Shown here: positions 23,012 through 35,834 of the stretch, one piece after another
Numbering within the stretch: position 1 is the first letter of the stretch
Layout: every line of letters begins with the position of its first letter
NCBI RefSeq assembly: GCF_014633365.1
Contig: NC_068349.1
Location: 23,078,753 to 23,142,752, forward strand
Reading direction: 5' to 3'
From: Diospyros lotus
Lineage: Eukaryota > Streptophyta > Magnoliopsida > Ericales > Ebenaceae
DNA length: 64,000 nt
Made by a program: the position numbers and the translations under genes
Notes under the pieces: generated by a model
The model's input: only the letters and a program-made list of their open reading frames with translations
Database searches by the model: none
Told to the model about the DNA's origin: nothing

Positions 23012-23644
23012 TGTAATGACCCGAATTTTGGAAAAATAGTATGGCAATCGATTTATGTATTTAAGATATGAGTTGTCATTGAATTATAAGGAATCACTGG
23101 TTCGAGGAAATTAAAGAAAATTGAGATGAATAATTATTTTCTTCAAGGGTGCTTGTAGAAGTACAAAGGAATGTGGTATTCCATTCAAGATGATTTTATG
23201 GAATTATAATGTTTAAGACAATTTATTGTATTTGTGGGAAAGGAAGGATTGCAAATATTTACAAGATTCAAGAATTATGATGACTTATGGTTCATTGGTA
23301 ATTTTTAATTTATGGGCAATTATGAATTAAGGAATGCTATTAGCCAACGTGTGTTAAATGTAACTTTGAATATGGAAATGATATATTAATGATTCATTGA
23401 GGATTTGTGACTTTAAGGGATTCAATTGAGGATAGGAAACTACCAATTGAGGATTACAAAGAAGGTTGTAGCAAGATTGCTTTTAGATTCCATTATAGAT
23501 ATTATCAGTATATGGTGATACCAACGCACATGTAGCCTGTATGGGTTTGATGAATAGGTGTTCAAATCATACTTGGATTAATTTGTGGTTATATTTTTTA
23601 CATTATGATTTACTCATTTAGTAGGGAAAATGAGCAAGCCTTGA
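23012..23644 (+). mobile_element. LTR-like segment interrupted by solo LTR H
   Basis: It begins TGTAATGACCCGAATTTTGG directly after the protease remnant and has the A/T-rich style of the other TGTAAY LTRs. No matching right end or TSD was found after 26088, so this may be a truncated LTR or simply decayed chromovirus sequence. Confidence 0.4.
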
Positions 23645-26083
23645 TGTAATACCCAGTATTTAATATTAAGAGTATTTTCAGAAATTACGGGATCAAAATT
23701 GGTATTTACTATAGTTATGGGCCAACGTGTAATGTTCAAAATGCAACCGAAGGATGAGGGACTATGTCAAGCAAGCCAATGAAGGTAAAATTGTCCAAAC
23801 AAGCAATATTTGATAAAACCAAGAGATTTGCGAAGGTTTGAAGTCAATAACACGCGATTAGGGGCATTCGGGCAAAAGTGTAAATTTTATAAACTACACG
23901 AGGGAGGTCAAAACGATAAATTTTTAAGAAATTCTTGAGGGAAATGAATAGTTTAGAACTTGAGGGCAGTCAAGGAATTAACGAGAAGTATAGGGGCATC
24001 AAGGATTGGGAGAAAATGCAATTGGAAGTTTCTTGGGGGCTAAAGTGCAAAATCTAGAAAATCAAGTGGGAAACCGACCGGCCGCACTGTGGCCACCGGC
24101 AGTCGCCCCTGGAGGCGTCGGGAAGGTCGCCCGAAGACTCTAGGGTAGTCTCCAGGCGATGATGAGGCCGTTGGAGGTTGTTATTGGCCGAAAATGGCCT
24201 TGATGTGATTGGAAATAATGGTGGATGGGATTTCTAATTTGGCCAAATCTTTCGTGGGCTTTAGCTCGTGATTTGGGGCTGTTCGATTGGTTTGGAGGCC
24301 AGATTTGGGCTTAAGGGATAAGAACGAGCAAGATATGGTGGGGAATTGGGTCGAGAACGAGTATAAAAGGAGGTGGAGGCCGAGGGTTTCAAAAATAAGA
24401 ACGACCAAAATTACTCTCATTTTAGGCTGAATCGAGCTTCTGGGATAAGGGGTTTTTGTTCCTTTGGTTTTGAGGATCGTTTCTAAAGTATTTGGAGTCG
24501 ATTAGTGTAGGTAAAGTGGGGTTTTAGGGAGCTGGCCGGAACCACGACCTACAACTGCCGTTTAAGGCGTCTTTCGGTGGTTGTTTCGGCCACTTGAGGG
24601 TGCCATCATGGTCACCTCATTAAGATCTTCAAGTCCCTTTGATCAGAACGAGCATCGGAGACCATCGCTGGTGACCCTTGCCGGAGAAGAAGACTAGAGG
24701 AGACAAAGCGCGTGACTTCATGCGCGGACTCCAGCCGCACCCACACGCCAGTGTATGAGGGCGCGTGAAGCCCAGGTTTTCCTTGATTTTAATTTTATAA
24801 TTTTTATAAAATTATTTTAGGATGGTTTATGCAAAAATATTTGGGAAAAATGGTTGTTTGGTATTTATTATGATTTTTCGAGAGGGAGAAATGTTTGAAA
24901 AATAGGAAAGAAATAGAAAAAATTAAGGAAAATAGAAATATTGATTTCTAAGGTCCTAATGGTGAATAGGAGACGATTGGTTTGTTGGAAGGAATGATTG
25001 CACATTTTTCGATACATGGCACATTTTTTGAGGTGAAAACTGATCTTTTCCAAATTGAGGTGAGTGGTTTGATTCTAGCTTTACCTTGTCTTGAAAATAT
25101 CTTGGTGTGTGTGTAGTGGGTTCAGGTGAACGATTTTACCCTCCCGAACTTAGGATATTCGTGGTTGAACCAGTTCTAGTGAGCGGTTATACCCTCCAGA
25201 ACTTTGGTTGTTTTGCAAAGGTGTTTCTCTTATGTACTTGTGGCATCCTCTGTATATTGAACATGTGGTATATTGCATCAACTATTTTTACTTATAAAAG
25301 AATTGGTGCATGGCATGTGATTTTCATATCATCAAGGTGTCATTTTCGTGTCGTTATTGGGTCCGTATGGGATGGGATGGGGTCTTCTTGAGAATGGGAC
25401 AAGGTTAATCCTGGTGAACGAATGACACGGTAGGGCACTCGAGGGATTAAGTATGTCGCAACAAGGTCAACCCTAACGGTGTGTGGAATGGATTTTTCGC
25501 CTTATATGTATTTCATGCATTATGTAAACTGTTTCATACCATCACTTAGATGTTTTATCATCTAACATGGGTTATGCCCTTGAAACATTCAACGTTCCAT
25601 CTAGGGACTGCTGCGAGGTCGAGGACATGGCCGGTGGGGCCAACGGTGTTTAGTTTGATAGTTGTTGTATCACTTTGGAGGCGATAGTATTTATTTTGGT
25701 ATATGTATGAACGGTTGTATGATAATGTTGTTGTCTTTTGATAGTTCGTAATACATATTTCGGTGTGGGAACACCTTGTAAGGAACTCATGTTAGGTCAC
25801 GACATTTTGATATTATTTAATTCGCTGTGTCATATTATGTCTTGTTTAGTTTTAAGTCTATTGATCTTGTTAGTTAAACGAGCAAGACTGGGGTTCTCGG
25901 GATTTTTACCTGCATGTGAAGATTGTTCTTGAAATCACCGCAGGCGCTGACCATTGTATGCGACGGGCGTTTCATCTGCATGTGAAGATTGTACTCATGG
26001 CACTGCGTGTGACAGACTTGGAAAAAAAAAGATTCCTAAGGATTCCCTTATAGTGACACGCCCATGTAAGGTGGGGTGTTACA
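23645..26083 (+). mobile_element. Solo LTR, family H
   Basis: 2439 bp from TGTAATACCCAGTATTTAAT to GGTGGGGTGTTACA, with a perfect TSD CTTGA at 23640-23644 and 26084-26088. A plus-strand TATA box TATAAAAGG lies at 24362-24370. It shares short blocks with families F and G, such as AAGTGTAAATTTT and CGAGGGAGGTCAAAACGATA. No coding sequence. Confidence 0.94.
24362..24370 (+). promoter_or_regulatory. TATA box of solo LTR H
   Basis: TATAAAAGG about 720 bp into the LTR, followed by GGAGGTGG. Position and orientation agree with the LTR. Confidence 0.65.
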
Positions 26084-26088
26084 CTTGA

Positions 26089-27110
26089 GGATTATCTTTA
26101 GGACACTATAGGAATAACAAGCTTACACTAAGTTTTCAAAATACGAATCCTGGCTAACTTAGTTAACTTTTCTATGTTATGCTGTATTGAAAAACAGGTT
26201 AGTTGTGAAGGTTGAGGAAATAAGAGATTGGAAGCAGCCTTGAACGATGATTGAGGTATGAAATTTTATGAAAAATATGTTAAAAAGGTTTCTTAATGCA
26301 AAAAGAAGCCAAGTTTGAGTAGAACAAGGCAAGGTGAGCATATCCTTCATAAATTGAAAGGGGAAATAATCTCTACTTCTACTTTAGCAATGCCTTGTTG
26401 AATAAGAGGATTCACGTTCTATTCTAATGCTTCTAGAAAGCAGGGCTGAGGGTGTGTCCTTATGACGGTAATGTATGGGTCTTGACAGTGGAAAATTGTG
26501 GGCCACATTATATCACTCATGATTCGAAATTGGTAGCAATTGGGTTTGACTTGGAACTTTGGCTGCACTACTTGTGTGGGGAAAATTTGAGGTCTTCATG
26601 GACATGGAATCTTGAGGTACTTATTTCTTTAGAGAGAGTTGAATATGAGGCAGTGATGGTGGATGGAGCTTTTTAAAGGATTGCGATTGTACGATCCAAT
26701 ACCACATCGGGAGGGTAAATGTGGTGGCTGATGCAGGAATGAGCCTGCTCTGATAGCCAATCTGATGGCCCAAAAATAGGACTAGTGGAGGCTTTGAGCC
26801 AGTTAACAGTGAATGTGATTCTTAAGGGAACGCTTATTTACGCCACTGGCTTAATGTTTCACTCTCATTTGATGGAACAGATCTGACAAGCTACTCCAGA
26901 GGACTCGAGGGGTAAGGTCATGGATTGATGATCAGGATTTTAGCTATTGGATGGAATATTTTGATTTCTAATCAAATTTATGTGCTTAAAGCCAAGGAAT
27001 TGAGGCAAACCATACTGGATGAGGCACACAAGCCATGTACATTATCCACCCTAGAGTTACCTTGATATGTGAGTTTTAAGGAATAAGATGAAATTTTGAG
27101 GACGGATTTT
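26089..27110 (+). pseudogene. Chromovirus RNase H and integrase-start remnants
   Basis: In shifting frames one reads FYSNASRKQG*GCVLM (cf. YTDAS...GCVLMQ), then ITHDSKLVAIGFDLELWLHYLCGE (cf. [23 protein letters not shown]), then YHIGRVNVVADA (cf. [15 protein letters not shown]), and finally KELRQTILDEAHKPC from the H2C2 zinc-binding start of integrase. The remainder of integrase is gone, and the sequence passes to a FEDGF-like tail and the PPT. Several stops and frameshifts. RNase H would remove template RNA during reverse transcription; this copy is dead. Confidence 0.85.
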
Positions 27111-27113
27111 TTT

Positions 27114-27132
27114 AAGGGGGGGGGGGAGAGAA
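27114..27132 (+). other. Polypurine tract
   Basis: AAGGGGGGGGGGGAGAGAA directly precedes the 3' LTR start at 27133. The preceding TGAGGACGGATT resembles the GAGGACGAAATT found upstream of the PPT in the other chromovirus (45860 region, minus strand). Confidence 0.88.
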
Positions 27133-27524
27133 TGTAATACCCGAGAATTTCATAAAATCATATATTTAAGGAAATATGATATTCTCTAATGGATTATGAA
27201 AGTCATGAGGTAAAAGTGTAACTTTTGAACTAGGGTAAAAGTGTAGTTTTCAAAAAGTTTGGGGCAAGAGTGCAATCTTTGAAAGGCTCAAACCAAAGTG
27301 TAATAGTACAAAGCTACGGGCCAAGGTATAATTTTTGGAAAGCCGTAATTGGATCATTAAAGAAACAAATTGACATAATGGGTCATTGGAAGTAATAATG
27401 AGGCACACAAACCAAGACGCATAGGTGGCAGGGCATGTGGTAAGAAACTATTGGCCACTTAGAAGTCATGATGACGCCTCATAAATGAGCCCAAGGTGGC
27501 AACACGTGGTTGGCTGGGAAAATC

Positions 27525-27534
27525 TATAAATAGG
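27525..27534 (+). promoter_or_regulatory. TATA box of chromovirus B LTR
   Basis: TATAAATAGG followed by GACCTTGG, about 390 bp into the LTR and in its orientation. Confidence 0.68.
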
Positions 27535-27901
27535 GACCTTGGGTTGTAGAATCAAGCATTCAAGAGAGTTTAGGTCAGATTTTTGGAAACATTTGGGTCA
27601 TTTGAGAGGTAAGAAAGTGAGGATTCTGTTCTTGAGAGGGGGAAATTTTGTAGAAAGGAGTGAAATCGGTTGAGAAACGGGGGAGAAATAACCTCTTTAA
27701 AAAATTTGGAGTATCACCAAAGTTTGAGCTAAAACTACCAGAAAATAGTAAGGTAAGTCTAATTTGATCTTATAATCGGGTAGGGGAGAGAGAGAGGATG
27801 TCGTAGGAAAAAAAGAGGGTCGAATTGGAGTTAAAACAAGGGAGAAACTGCAAAAAAACCAAGGCTGCAGCAAGTCCGTGTTCGTCGTCGCTGGAGAAGA
27901 C

Positions 27902-30033
27902 TGTGACACCCCATTCCCACTTGCGGGTGCTACTCGTGAACAATCATCCGAACTGCTCACATGCCCGGCCATTTGTGCAGGGCGGACTATGTTTAAACAC
28001 GAAACACCCTAGGTGGGAACTAGGCTTCGTTGTTCCCTCCCTCAACCCCAGGATCCACTAGTAGATATGGGCTTTAGCCATACCACACTTGCCTAATTAA
28101 TTTCCATTAAAATCACCCCAATTGTAATTTTAATCAACCCATTGGTTTTTACCAATTTTTTTAGGCAAAACTGAAAATTTCCATTTTTCAAAAATTCGAC
28201 ATTTATCTCAAAAAAATGGCTGAAAATCTCTTTATTTTAAAAATTCCTCTGGGGCTTAAAATCAATTAAGAAATGCCCCAAAATCCAAAATTTTTCTGAA
28301 TTTTTTAAAAACATTTGGCTTGCGGGGCTTGATGGTGCCCTCGGGGCCCGCACGGGGCCTCCCGATGCGCTGGTTGGCTGCGGCGGGCCTTGCGTACCTA
28401 TGCACTAGCGCATGTCGCGCATGCCCGCCCTCGCCCCCGCCCCTACTGCGACGCCTACTATACTTGAGGTTTAAAAACCTCATGAGCTATTAAGCTCAAT
28501 AAGGGTGCAATGACAATAAGTATGAACAAAAACATATCATGTGATGCCAAATGCATGTATGCTACATGGTTAGGGCTTCCACATCTTCACAACTACCTAG
28601 GTTTGAGGCTTTAAACTACCCTACCCCACACAACCTCATGGCCATAGGTCCTTGAACATAAGAATAACATGCCAATGTACACATTTAAAAGTTTAAGCAC
28701 ATACTTTACCACTTGCAAGCCACCATCCCATGGGGCTATCCCTTACCTCACTTTTTAAATCTTCCAATCTTTATCTCAAGAGAGCTCCCATCATCATCTT
28801 TTCCCATCTAAGTTGGCATTTCAAACAAGTAACTTACTTTGCACATAAAGCATACCAAAAATAAAGAGAAGAAAAATGGGACTTACCTTTATCCCTTCAT
28901 CATCTTCTTCTTCATCCTTTCCTCCATGAGAGACTTCTTCCCATCTCTCTTTCTTTCTTTCTTTCTTTCTTTCTTTTTCTCAACAATGGAAGACTTCTTC
29001 CTTCTTCACTCATTTTCCTCTCCTTTCTTTTTGGATTATTTTTCTAGTCTTGATATTATAAATGCAAGACTTATCTCAACCCTCCATTTTTCTTTCTTTC
29101 GGAAAAGAATCCTAGCCATACAAATAAAGCACAATCCATGTGCTCTTGAGAAATCTCAATCTCAACCATTGATTTTTTAGGAGATCTAATCTCCACCATT
29201 GGCTAGAAACACATCTTGGCTACAACCATATATATTTATTTACATGTGGCAATCCATGCCAACCACAAGCTTCCATCCACCACCATTGGATCATTCTTCA
29301 ACTTTTAAGACCCAATCTCAAACCTTGAACTTTTTTCCAATTTCCAATTATTTAAATTGCAGTAATTTCACCCATCACTTTTGAGAGACATAAATCCCTC
29401 CTTTTTCATTTATATAAATCACCATATTTTCAAGCATTAATGGTGATCATTTTACTTTCTTTTCCATTTATCTTTTTCCCCAACATCATGATGGCCTTCA
29501 TAAATGCTTTGAGAGACATTTATAATTTCCTTTTTAAATTATTTTAATCTCTCATTTCTCCCAAAATATCTACACATATTTACACACACATATATTGATA
29601 TGTGCCTTCCCACAAATACATATATTTACACATTGGCAATCCATGCCATGACCTGAGAATAAATAATCACCTTTGGATCACAAATCCCACTCAAAGATTA
29701 ATCCCATCCATTGGATTTATTAATTTCTCAACATTAAATAAATGGAGACAATTTTCACACATCAATAATGAATGACATAATTCATTTCTTTTCCCCTTTA
29801 AATAAATCCCATATTTTCCAAACATTAATGGGTGACTAATTTCCCATTCTCCACAATTTAATTCCTTTATGGAATTTACTCCAAAATTAAGGGACTTCAC
29901 TATCCAAATTACCAAAATACCCTTCTCATAGGGCACCTTAATTCTCAAGGATCCATCACCTTCTTAAGGGCACTTTTGGAAGTTTCTCACTTCCTTTCTC
30001 ATTCTCTTAACACCGATAACACCGGGTGTTACA
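27902..30033 (-). mobile_element. Family C solo LTR (C2)
   Basis: 2132 bp, plus-strand start TGTGACACCCCATTCCC and end AACACCGGGTGTTACA, with a perfect TSD AAGAC at 27897-27901 and 30034-30038. The right half matches C1 at 4093-5390. Orientation is inferred as minus because the minus strand starts TGTAACACCCGGTG and C1 has a minus-strand TATA box. A (CTTT)n tract lies at 28949-28976. Confidence 0.94.
28949..28976. repeat. (CTTT)n microsatellite
   Basis: About seven CTTT units within the family C solo LTR. Confidence 0.9.
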
Positions 30034-32035
30034 AAGACAGCCTGCGTGTGTGGACACGTGAGCCCACTTCTCGAAGCGCGTGTGTGTAGCTTTGGTTTTC
30101 CCTAAACTTTCTCACACAAGTAAGTCAAAATAAATAGAACAATGTTATGTAAAAATATTTAAAGTTTAGTGTACAAAAACTCGTGTTTACTGTAGAAAAC
30201 TGAAAATTGACAATTGTAAACAGTTCTTTTAAAGGTAAAACAACAAGGTGAGTGGTTCCTGCATGCTTCTTACTTCATCTTGATCATTCTTGGTTTCATT
30301 TGTGTGTGTTTTGTGGCTTATATCTCATGTTTCTTTTGTTCTGAGCATATCATTTCTATTTACACGTATCTCGACATTTTGTGGCTAGTTGGTGGGTAAT
30401 CATGGTGATCGTGCCCATGAGTGTGGGGCTGAGAAGTGATCAACGTGCCTATGAGTATGGGACTGGAGTTTGACATGATGACCAACAAGGAGGATGGCGA
30501 GTCATCATGTGTGATCAAAATCACCTGCCTGCATGGGGCTGGAGAGTTTGGTCATGATGACTAGCGGGGATGATGGCAACATGGGGAGATTTTCCTTTCA
30601 TTTTCATATTGCATTTGCATGCACAAATTTCCTTTTCTGAACCACTCACAAAGATATTTCATATCTCATATTAGCATATTCAAACATGCCAGGTATACCG
30701 GAGGCAAGCAAGAGAAAATGGAAAGTGATGGCTGAAGTTTAGTTTAAGTTTCTATTAGATATGTACTATGGATCTTTGTATAAAAAGGAGTTATTTTAAC
30801 CTTTGGGTTTTCTATCTATTTCTAAATTGGACGCTACATAAAGAGGTTACTACTATGGGTTTATGTTAAGGCTTGTGTATCATAGTTGTATAAACAGGGG
30901 TTAAGATGAGGCTGGCATTTATTTTTTAATTCTGTTGAGGGTTGTACATCATAATTACTATGCATATATCTTGAATGATGCACTGTGAACGTTGTATAAA
31001 GAGGCTGCCATGATAAGGGTTTTTTGGGATGTATGTTACAGTTGTACTTGTACCAAGACTACATAATGGAAATCCTTGTTATATGGATTTTAGTTAGTTT
31101 CCAGGTTCGATCCTTTACTTCCATTGATAAGGATTTCCCATAACTCCTACGTGTTGTATTAGCTTATAATTATCATCGCAGTGTATTTAGAAACATGTTG
31201 TTACACAATGGATCCCATAAGCGATCACCTACCTCCATACATTATTGCATAGAAACCACACAATGAATCTCCCATCTATTAATTGAGTGGTTCTTAGCAA
31301 AGGAAAATCTTAGGCACTAACATAAAAGACAATTGTTTTCCCTTCAATCTAAGGACCAGTAATACAATCGAAGCTAGTGACAGATCATTGATCCGCTCAA
31401 TCATGTGATGTATCACTTACGTCACATTTAGTAGATGTTTAACTAACATCCACCCACATTTCTACTATATCCATATCATGGAGTATGGTATTTGACCCAC
31501 CTTCCTTTATCATTAGTATCTCATACTAATCAAAGGTAGTAACCCATGTGCCAGTCCGTAATTAATTAATCATAGCTGTAACAACCCATTATAGGGCCCA
31601 GTATTTATTCAAGAATTATTTAATGAATTGTTGAAGTATTTGATTAAGAGATTTTTCCAATTAATTATTTAATGTGGCAATTTAGATATTCTGAAGGAAA
31701 AGAATAGCATTTAATTCTATTTAATTTTGGAGTTAAAGAATTTGCCAAGGTGGCAATCTAGTGATTTTTAGTTGAGAAGAATAGTATTTAAATAGCATTT
31801 AATGGCTTTTGTTTATTGTGGAAATTAAATGCAAGGGCATGAAGGTAATTCTAGAGTTTTATTGTTATTTGAGAGTTTTAATAATAATTTCTTATTATTA
31901 TTAATTAAGTAAGATTATGTATTTAAAGGAGAGTGAGAATCCATGTATGAGATGGATTTGGATTGAGAGTCTCCTAAATAGATTTGGAGAAGGAATCCAA
32001 GTTGTAAAAGGAGTGTGATTTAGGGCTTTTATGTG

Positions 32036-32049
32036 TATATATATATATA
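32036..32049 (+). promoter_or_regulatory. TATA box of D1
   Basis: TATATATATATATA followed by GCTCATTAGCCATAG. The same arrangement, TATA then a CATWAGCC phrase, recurs in D2, D3 and D4, which supports a real promoter. Confidence 0.75.
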
Positions 32050-32513
32050 GCTCATTAGCCATAGTTTTCTTCTTAGGCTGTGAAGGAGCAAGAAGCCAAG
32101 AACAGAGAGTCATAAGAGGTTGCAGTAGAAGGTTCAAGTGTTTGCATATAAGGCTCTCGTGAAGTCATTAGAATCGATCAAGAAGATTGAAAGGCAAGTA
32201 TCCTTCCTATAAATCCTTCCTTTACAGGTTTATATCAGTGTTTCCAGATTAAACAAGTATTCTTGTTGAGTTTTAGTTTACAGATACGTATATATATATA
32301 TATCTATATGCGTTTACAGTAAGTTCCATGGTAGTTCGAGCATGATTTAATAGCGATTCAGTCAAATATATCAGTGAATCATCCTTAATGTTGTTTCATA
32401 TCAATTGGGATTTGATTTCCCAAGATTTCTTTCAGAATGGTGTTGTTTTAGTGAGATTTGTTCAAGATCAAGGCCTTTGTATTCGTTCATGTTCGTTAAA
32501 AATAGTTGCAGAC

Positions 32514-33222
32514 ATCCGGATGTGTTCTTGATATCCGGATGGATTTTTTAGAGTTTGTGAGTGACATCCGAATGGGCTAGAGGCTATCCAGATGTTGAAT
32601 AAAGTTTTCTGTGAGTGACATTCGAATGACCCTTGGGCATATCCAGATGGTTTGTATCACATCCGATTGAGTCCAGTGCCTATTGTGAATTATATCTGGA
32701 TAGCTCTTGTTCATATCCGGATGGTCCAGTGATATCCAGATACTTCATTTTCGTATCTGGATGTGTCCAGCAGTGATTATGAGTAGTATCCGGATGCCTT
32801 AAGTCGTATCCAGTTGTGTCTAGTTGTTGTGAGTGATATCCGGATGCTTCGTGTTGTATCCGAATGAGTTTAAGGCTTTTTGTGAATGATATCTGGATAC
32901 CTTGTATTGTATCTGGATGTGTCTAAGGTTCTTCGAGTATGATATTTGGATGGTTTGTTCATACATTCGGATAGGTCAACATGATATCTGGATGTCCTGC
33001 CTGATATCCGGATGCCTCTCTCAAAAGTTGAATTTTATATTCAAATAATTTCTAGTAGCATCCGAATGCCTCAGTGAGATATCCGGATGACCTGAATCAT
33101 ATCTGAAATACATCCTAGCATATCTGAATAGCTTCTGCTTTGAATGCCAGTGTATCCAGATGAGCCTTCTTCATATCCGGATGTCTTTCATCATATCCGG
33201 ATATCCTTCCTGATATCCGGAT
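32514..33222. repeat. Palindrome array ATCCGGAT in D1
   Basis: I count about ten exact ATCCGGAT in roughly 700 bp, usually as GATATCCGGATG or CATATCCGGATG, and some seventeen one-base variants (ATCTGGAT, ATCCAGAT, ATCCGAAT and similar). Spacing is irregular, mostly 15-45 bases, so it is not a simple tandem repeat. It lies downstream of the TATA box within the LTR. Confidence 0.93.
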
Positions 33223-34500
33223 AGCTTTTCCAAAAATCCAATTTAAACTTCCAGTGATGTTTTAATCCAAGTGTTAATCAAAGTAATGTATTCAATACCT
33301 CCAAATATTGAATTTAAATGCCAGAATCTATCAAGTTAATCATGCCCATACCATAAATCATAATTCATAGAATCTTTGTATTCCAATATATAGATAAAGA
33401 TCATATCATGTTCAACATTATTTTATTATGACATGATCAACATTATTTTGTGAGATTATGTGCATAAATTTTGGTATGAGCATTGAGCATGACTTTATAT
33501 GGAGCATTAGATATCATGTGCCAGCATTTATGTGAGCATTGCATTGCATTATACGCGCCAGGCAGCTTGTCCGCGGGGATCCCATCAGTTTCAGTTTTAG
33601 CTCAGTTTATGAGTTGCCCACCTGGTGGCCACCAGGGGACTAGGGGCATATTGCTTACACTATGTGCTTACAGTTTCTCTATTTACAGGATTCAGATCAG
33701 TCAAGTATGTTTTATCAGATTATGTGGGCCTATGAGCCAAAGTTGCATATCTACATTTAGTTTACAGTTTATGTGCATTACATTTTTATTAATGCAAACA
33801 GACAGTGATTATACTCAGTACAAGTTCAGTAAGTATTTATCAGTATCGATATTCTTCGATTCAGCTTCAGTTATTCTTTCCAGCTTATTATTTGCTGAGC
33901 TTTGTAGCTCACCTTGTACTCTTCACCCCTCCAGGTCCTAGCGGGGGAGTACCAGAAGTGGGGCCTAGCAGTAGTGGTATATAGTGTGTGCACGTGGAGC
34001 CGCTCAAGATAAAAGATGTCTGGGAGTCTGTTGAGTTTTATAGTGTTTTGTCAGTTTAGATCTATTTTACATTTCAGTTGAGGGATTTTCCCTTCGTTAG
34101 AGTTTATGCTTTTCAGTTTGTATTGACTAGGAATTTTTATATCAGTTGATGGAGATATTCATTTATGGTATCAGATTTGAGTTTATCAGTTAGTTTTATT
34201 TTATTTTCCCCATAGCACCTATTCTCTGGCAGTTCTAGGAGAGGGGATGTTACAATAGCCCTCTTATGAGAAATCTAAGGACTAAGAATAACTTTAAGAA
34301 ATCCTTAATCCAAAAGCATGTCACATATTCTTAACACTTAAGAATAAAACTTTCATTAGGAAATCTAAGGGCTTATTCATATGTATAGATTGGAGAGTTA
34401 TGAATAAAGATATGACCTTAAAATATGAAAACATATTTTATTACATTTGCAATATTTACATCATTTGTCCCATAATACAATAGCTAGATGCCATCCAAAT

Positions 34501-34842
34501 ATAGCATTAGGGTACTACTACTAGTTCCCTTTTAGTGATAGTGCCCTTATAGTAATAGACCTTCCATAAGGTTTCCTCCGGAAGGCATCTAGGGGAGTTC
34601 CTCTAGAGAAGTATGGAGAATGCCCTCTTCTAGAAGGGTATTCAGGGGTATATGCTTCTCAAAGACTTGGGAAGCCTTTTAAGACCATTCGGGGACTAGC
34701 TTCCTTAAAGGCCTAGGCAGTCTTCCAAAGACCCTTTGAGGACTAGCTTCCTCGAAGGCTTGGACCAACAAGGTCCTCCCAAAGCCTAACCTAAGGACAA
34801 CTGGACACCTTTACCCGATGGGTCGTGCCACATGTCCTGGCT
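34501..34842. other. Unassigned sequence with short direct repeats
   Basis: The sequence between the Copia-like LTR and D2. It holds imperfect repeats of the type GACTAGCTTCCTNAAGGC and AAGACTTGGGAAGCC spaced about 57 bases apart (34660-34770). Its continuation after D2 is 37354-37394. No coding sequence, and family unknown. Confidence 0.5.
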
Positions 34843-35178
34843 TGTAACGACCCATTCGAGGGTCTAGATTTTATTTAGACATTATTTATTTTATTTAAGA
34901 GATTTTTCCAATTAATAGTTTAATGTGGCAATCTAAGGATTTCTTGAGTGAGAATTAACATTTAGATGGAATTTATTTAAGAGGAAATAAATGCAAAAGC
35001 ATGAAGGTAATTGAGGAATTTAAGGGTATTTATTCAAGTAATAATTCCTTATTGATTAGAATTATTAATTATTAATATCATGTGATATTAGGAGATTAAT
35101 GTTTCCATACGAGAGTTTGATTAGGAAGATTCTCCAAGTTTTAATAGGAGATTGAGATGGCTTCTAGGGCTTCTTATG

Positions 35179-35190
35179 TATATATATATA
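35179..35190 (+). promoter_or_regulatory. TATA box of D2
   Basis: TATATATATATA followed by AGTCTCATAAGCC, matching the arrangement in the other D copies. Confidence 0.75.
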
Positions 35191-35834
35191 AGTCTCATAA
35201 GCCTTAGCTTTCTTCACATCATGAAGAACGGAGAGCTAAGAGAGGTAGCAGTGTCACATAGGAACTTTTGTTGAAACATTGAGTCGATCAAGAGTCTTCG
35301 AGATCGTTCAAGGGTTCAATCAGAGAGTTTTAGCAAGCAAGTATTTTTCCTATAATCGCTTCCATTACAGGTTGATGTCAGTTTTGAATTCAATTATTCC
35401 AGTACTTCATTGAGTTCTCAGATTTATATTAGTTCCAATGTATATATATATGCGTAAAACAGTGAGTGCATGAAGAAGATTTGCATGACTCTTTATAGTG
35501 ATTCTTTTAAATATGATCTTTGAATCATGATAGCATACGTTCTCAGATTAAACAAGACTCTTCGTTCTTGTTCCAAAAATCTTTATCAGTTTGTGTTTAC
35601 ATGCAATTGTATATACGCAGTTATATCAGCATCCAGTGAGTTTTTGATAAGTGATGCATAAATTCTTGCAACGTTTTCCTTCAGAAACTATCTTTGATTT
35701 ATTCTTATGTTAGTTCATGTCGATTGGGATTGGTCTCCCAAGATTTCTTTCTAAATGGTGTAGTAAAGTTGAGTTTTTGATTTAAGATGAAGTCTCAGTG
35801 TTATCGTAAGTTTTTCTCTTATGATGTATCAGAC

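Larger units (their letters stand above)
22036..31040 (+). mobile_element. Chromovirus B remnant (Ty3/gypsy), 5' end missing
   Basis: Plus-strand order: unassigned 22036-22468, gag zinc knuckles (about 22548-22720), protease remnant (22845-23011), an LTR-like segment with a nested solo LTR (23012-26083), RNase H and integrase-start remnants (26280-27060), PPT (27114-27132) and 3' LTR (27133-31040, holding a nested family C LTR). The RT is not seen. The Tat element lies immediately left, so B was the probable target of the Tat insertion. Confidence 0.75.
27133..31040 (+). mobile_element. Chromovirus B 3' LTR with nested family C LTR
   Basis: It starts TGTAATACCCGAGAATTTC after the PPT. A solo LTR occupies 27902-30033, and the host LTR resumes at 30039. 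The best right end is GGGATGTATGTTACA at 31040, giving about 1.77 kb without the insert. That end is inferred from the terminal style only, since no left LTR exists for comparison. A TATA box TATAAATAGG lies at 27525-27534. Confidence 0.7.
31577..34254 (+). mobile_element. Family D solo LTR (D1)
   Basis: 2678 bp from TGTAACAACCCATTATAGGG to GAGGGGATGTTACA, perfect TSD ATAGC at 31572-31576 and 34255-34259. In order: TATA box (32036), an ATCCGGAT palindrome array (32514-33222), then a conserved right part containing GTCCTAGCGGGGGAGTACC and CACGTGGAGCC. An open frame of 152 codons (33483-33941) begins at an ATG shared with D2 but does not keep its reading in the other D copies, so it is not called as a gene. 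Confidence 0.95.
31041..34500 (-). mobile_element. Copia-type LTR sequence, minus, split by D1
   Basis: Read on the minus strand, 31576-31206 and 34500-34260 contain phrases such as CTTAAGTGTTAAGAATATG, GACTGGCACATGGG and TAGTATGAGATACTAA, which line up in order with the plus-strand sequence at 37395-38056 (CTTAAGTATTAAGAATATG, GTTGGCACATC, CAGTATGAGATATTAA). Both ends are uncertain, and coding sequence is absent. Solo LTR D1 sits inside it with a perfect TSD. The Copia label is inferred from LTR style. Confidence 0.6.

Noticed and set aside
32514..33222. Regularly interspersed palindromes resembling a CRISPR array
   Set aside because: The motif is only 8 bp, the spacing is irregular, copies carry many variants, and it lies inside a plant LTR with a TSD. 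No cas genes and not a prokaryote.
33483..33941. 152-codon plus-strand frame in D1 as a host gene
   Set aside because: It is inside a solo LTR and not kept open in the other D copies.
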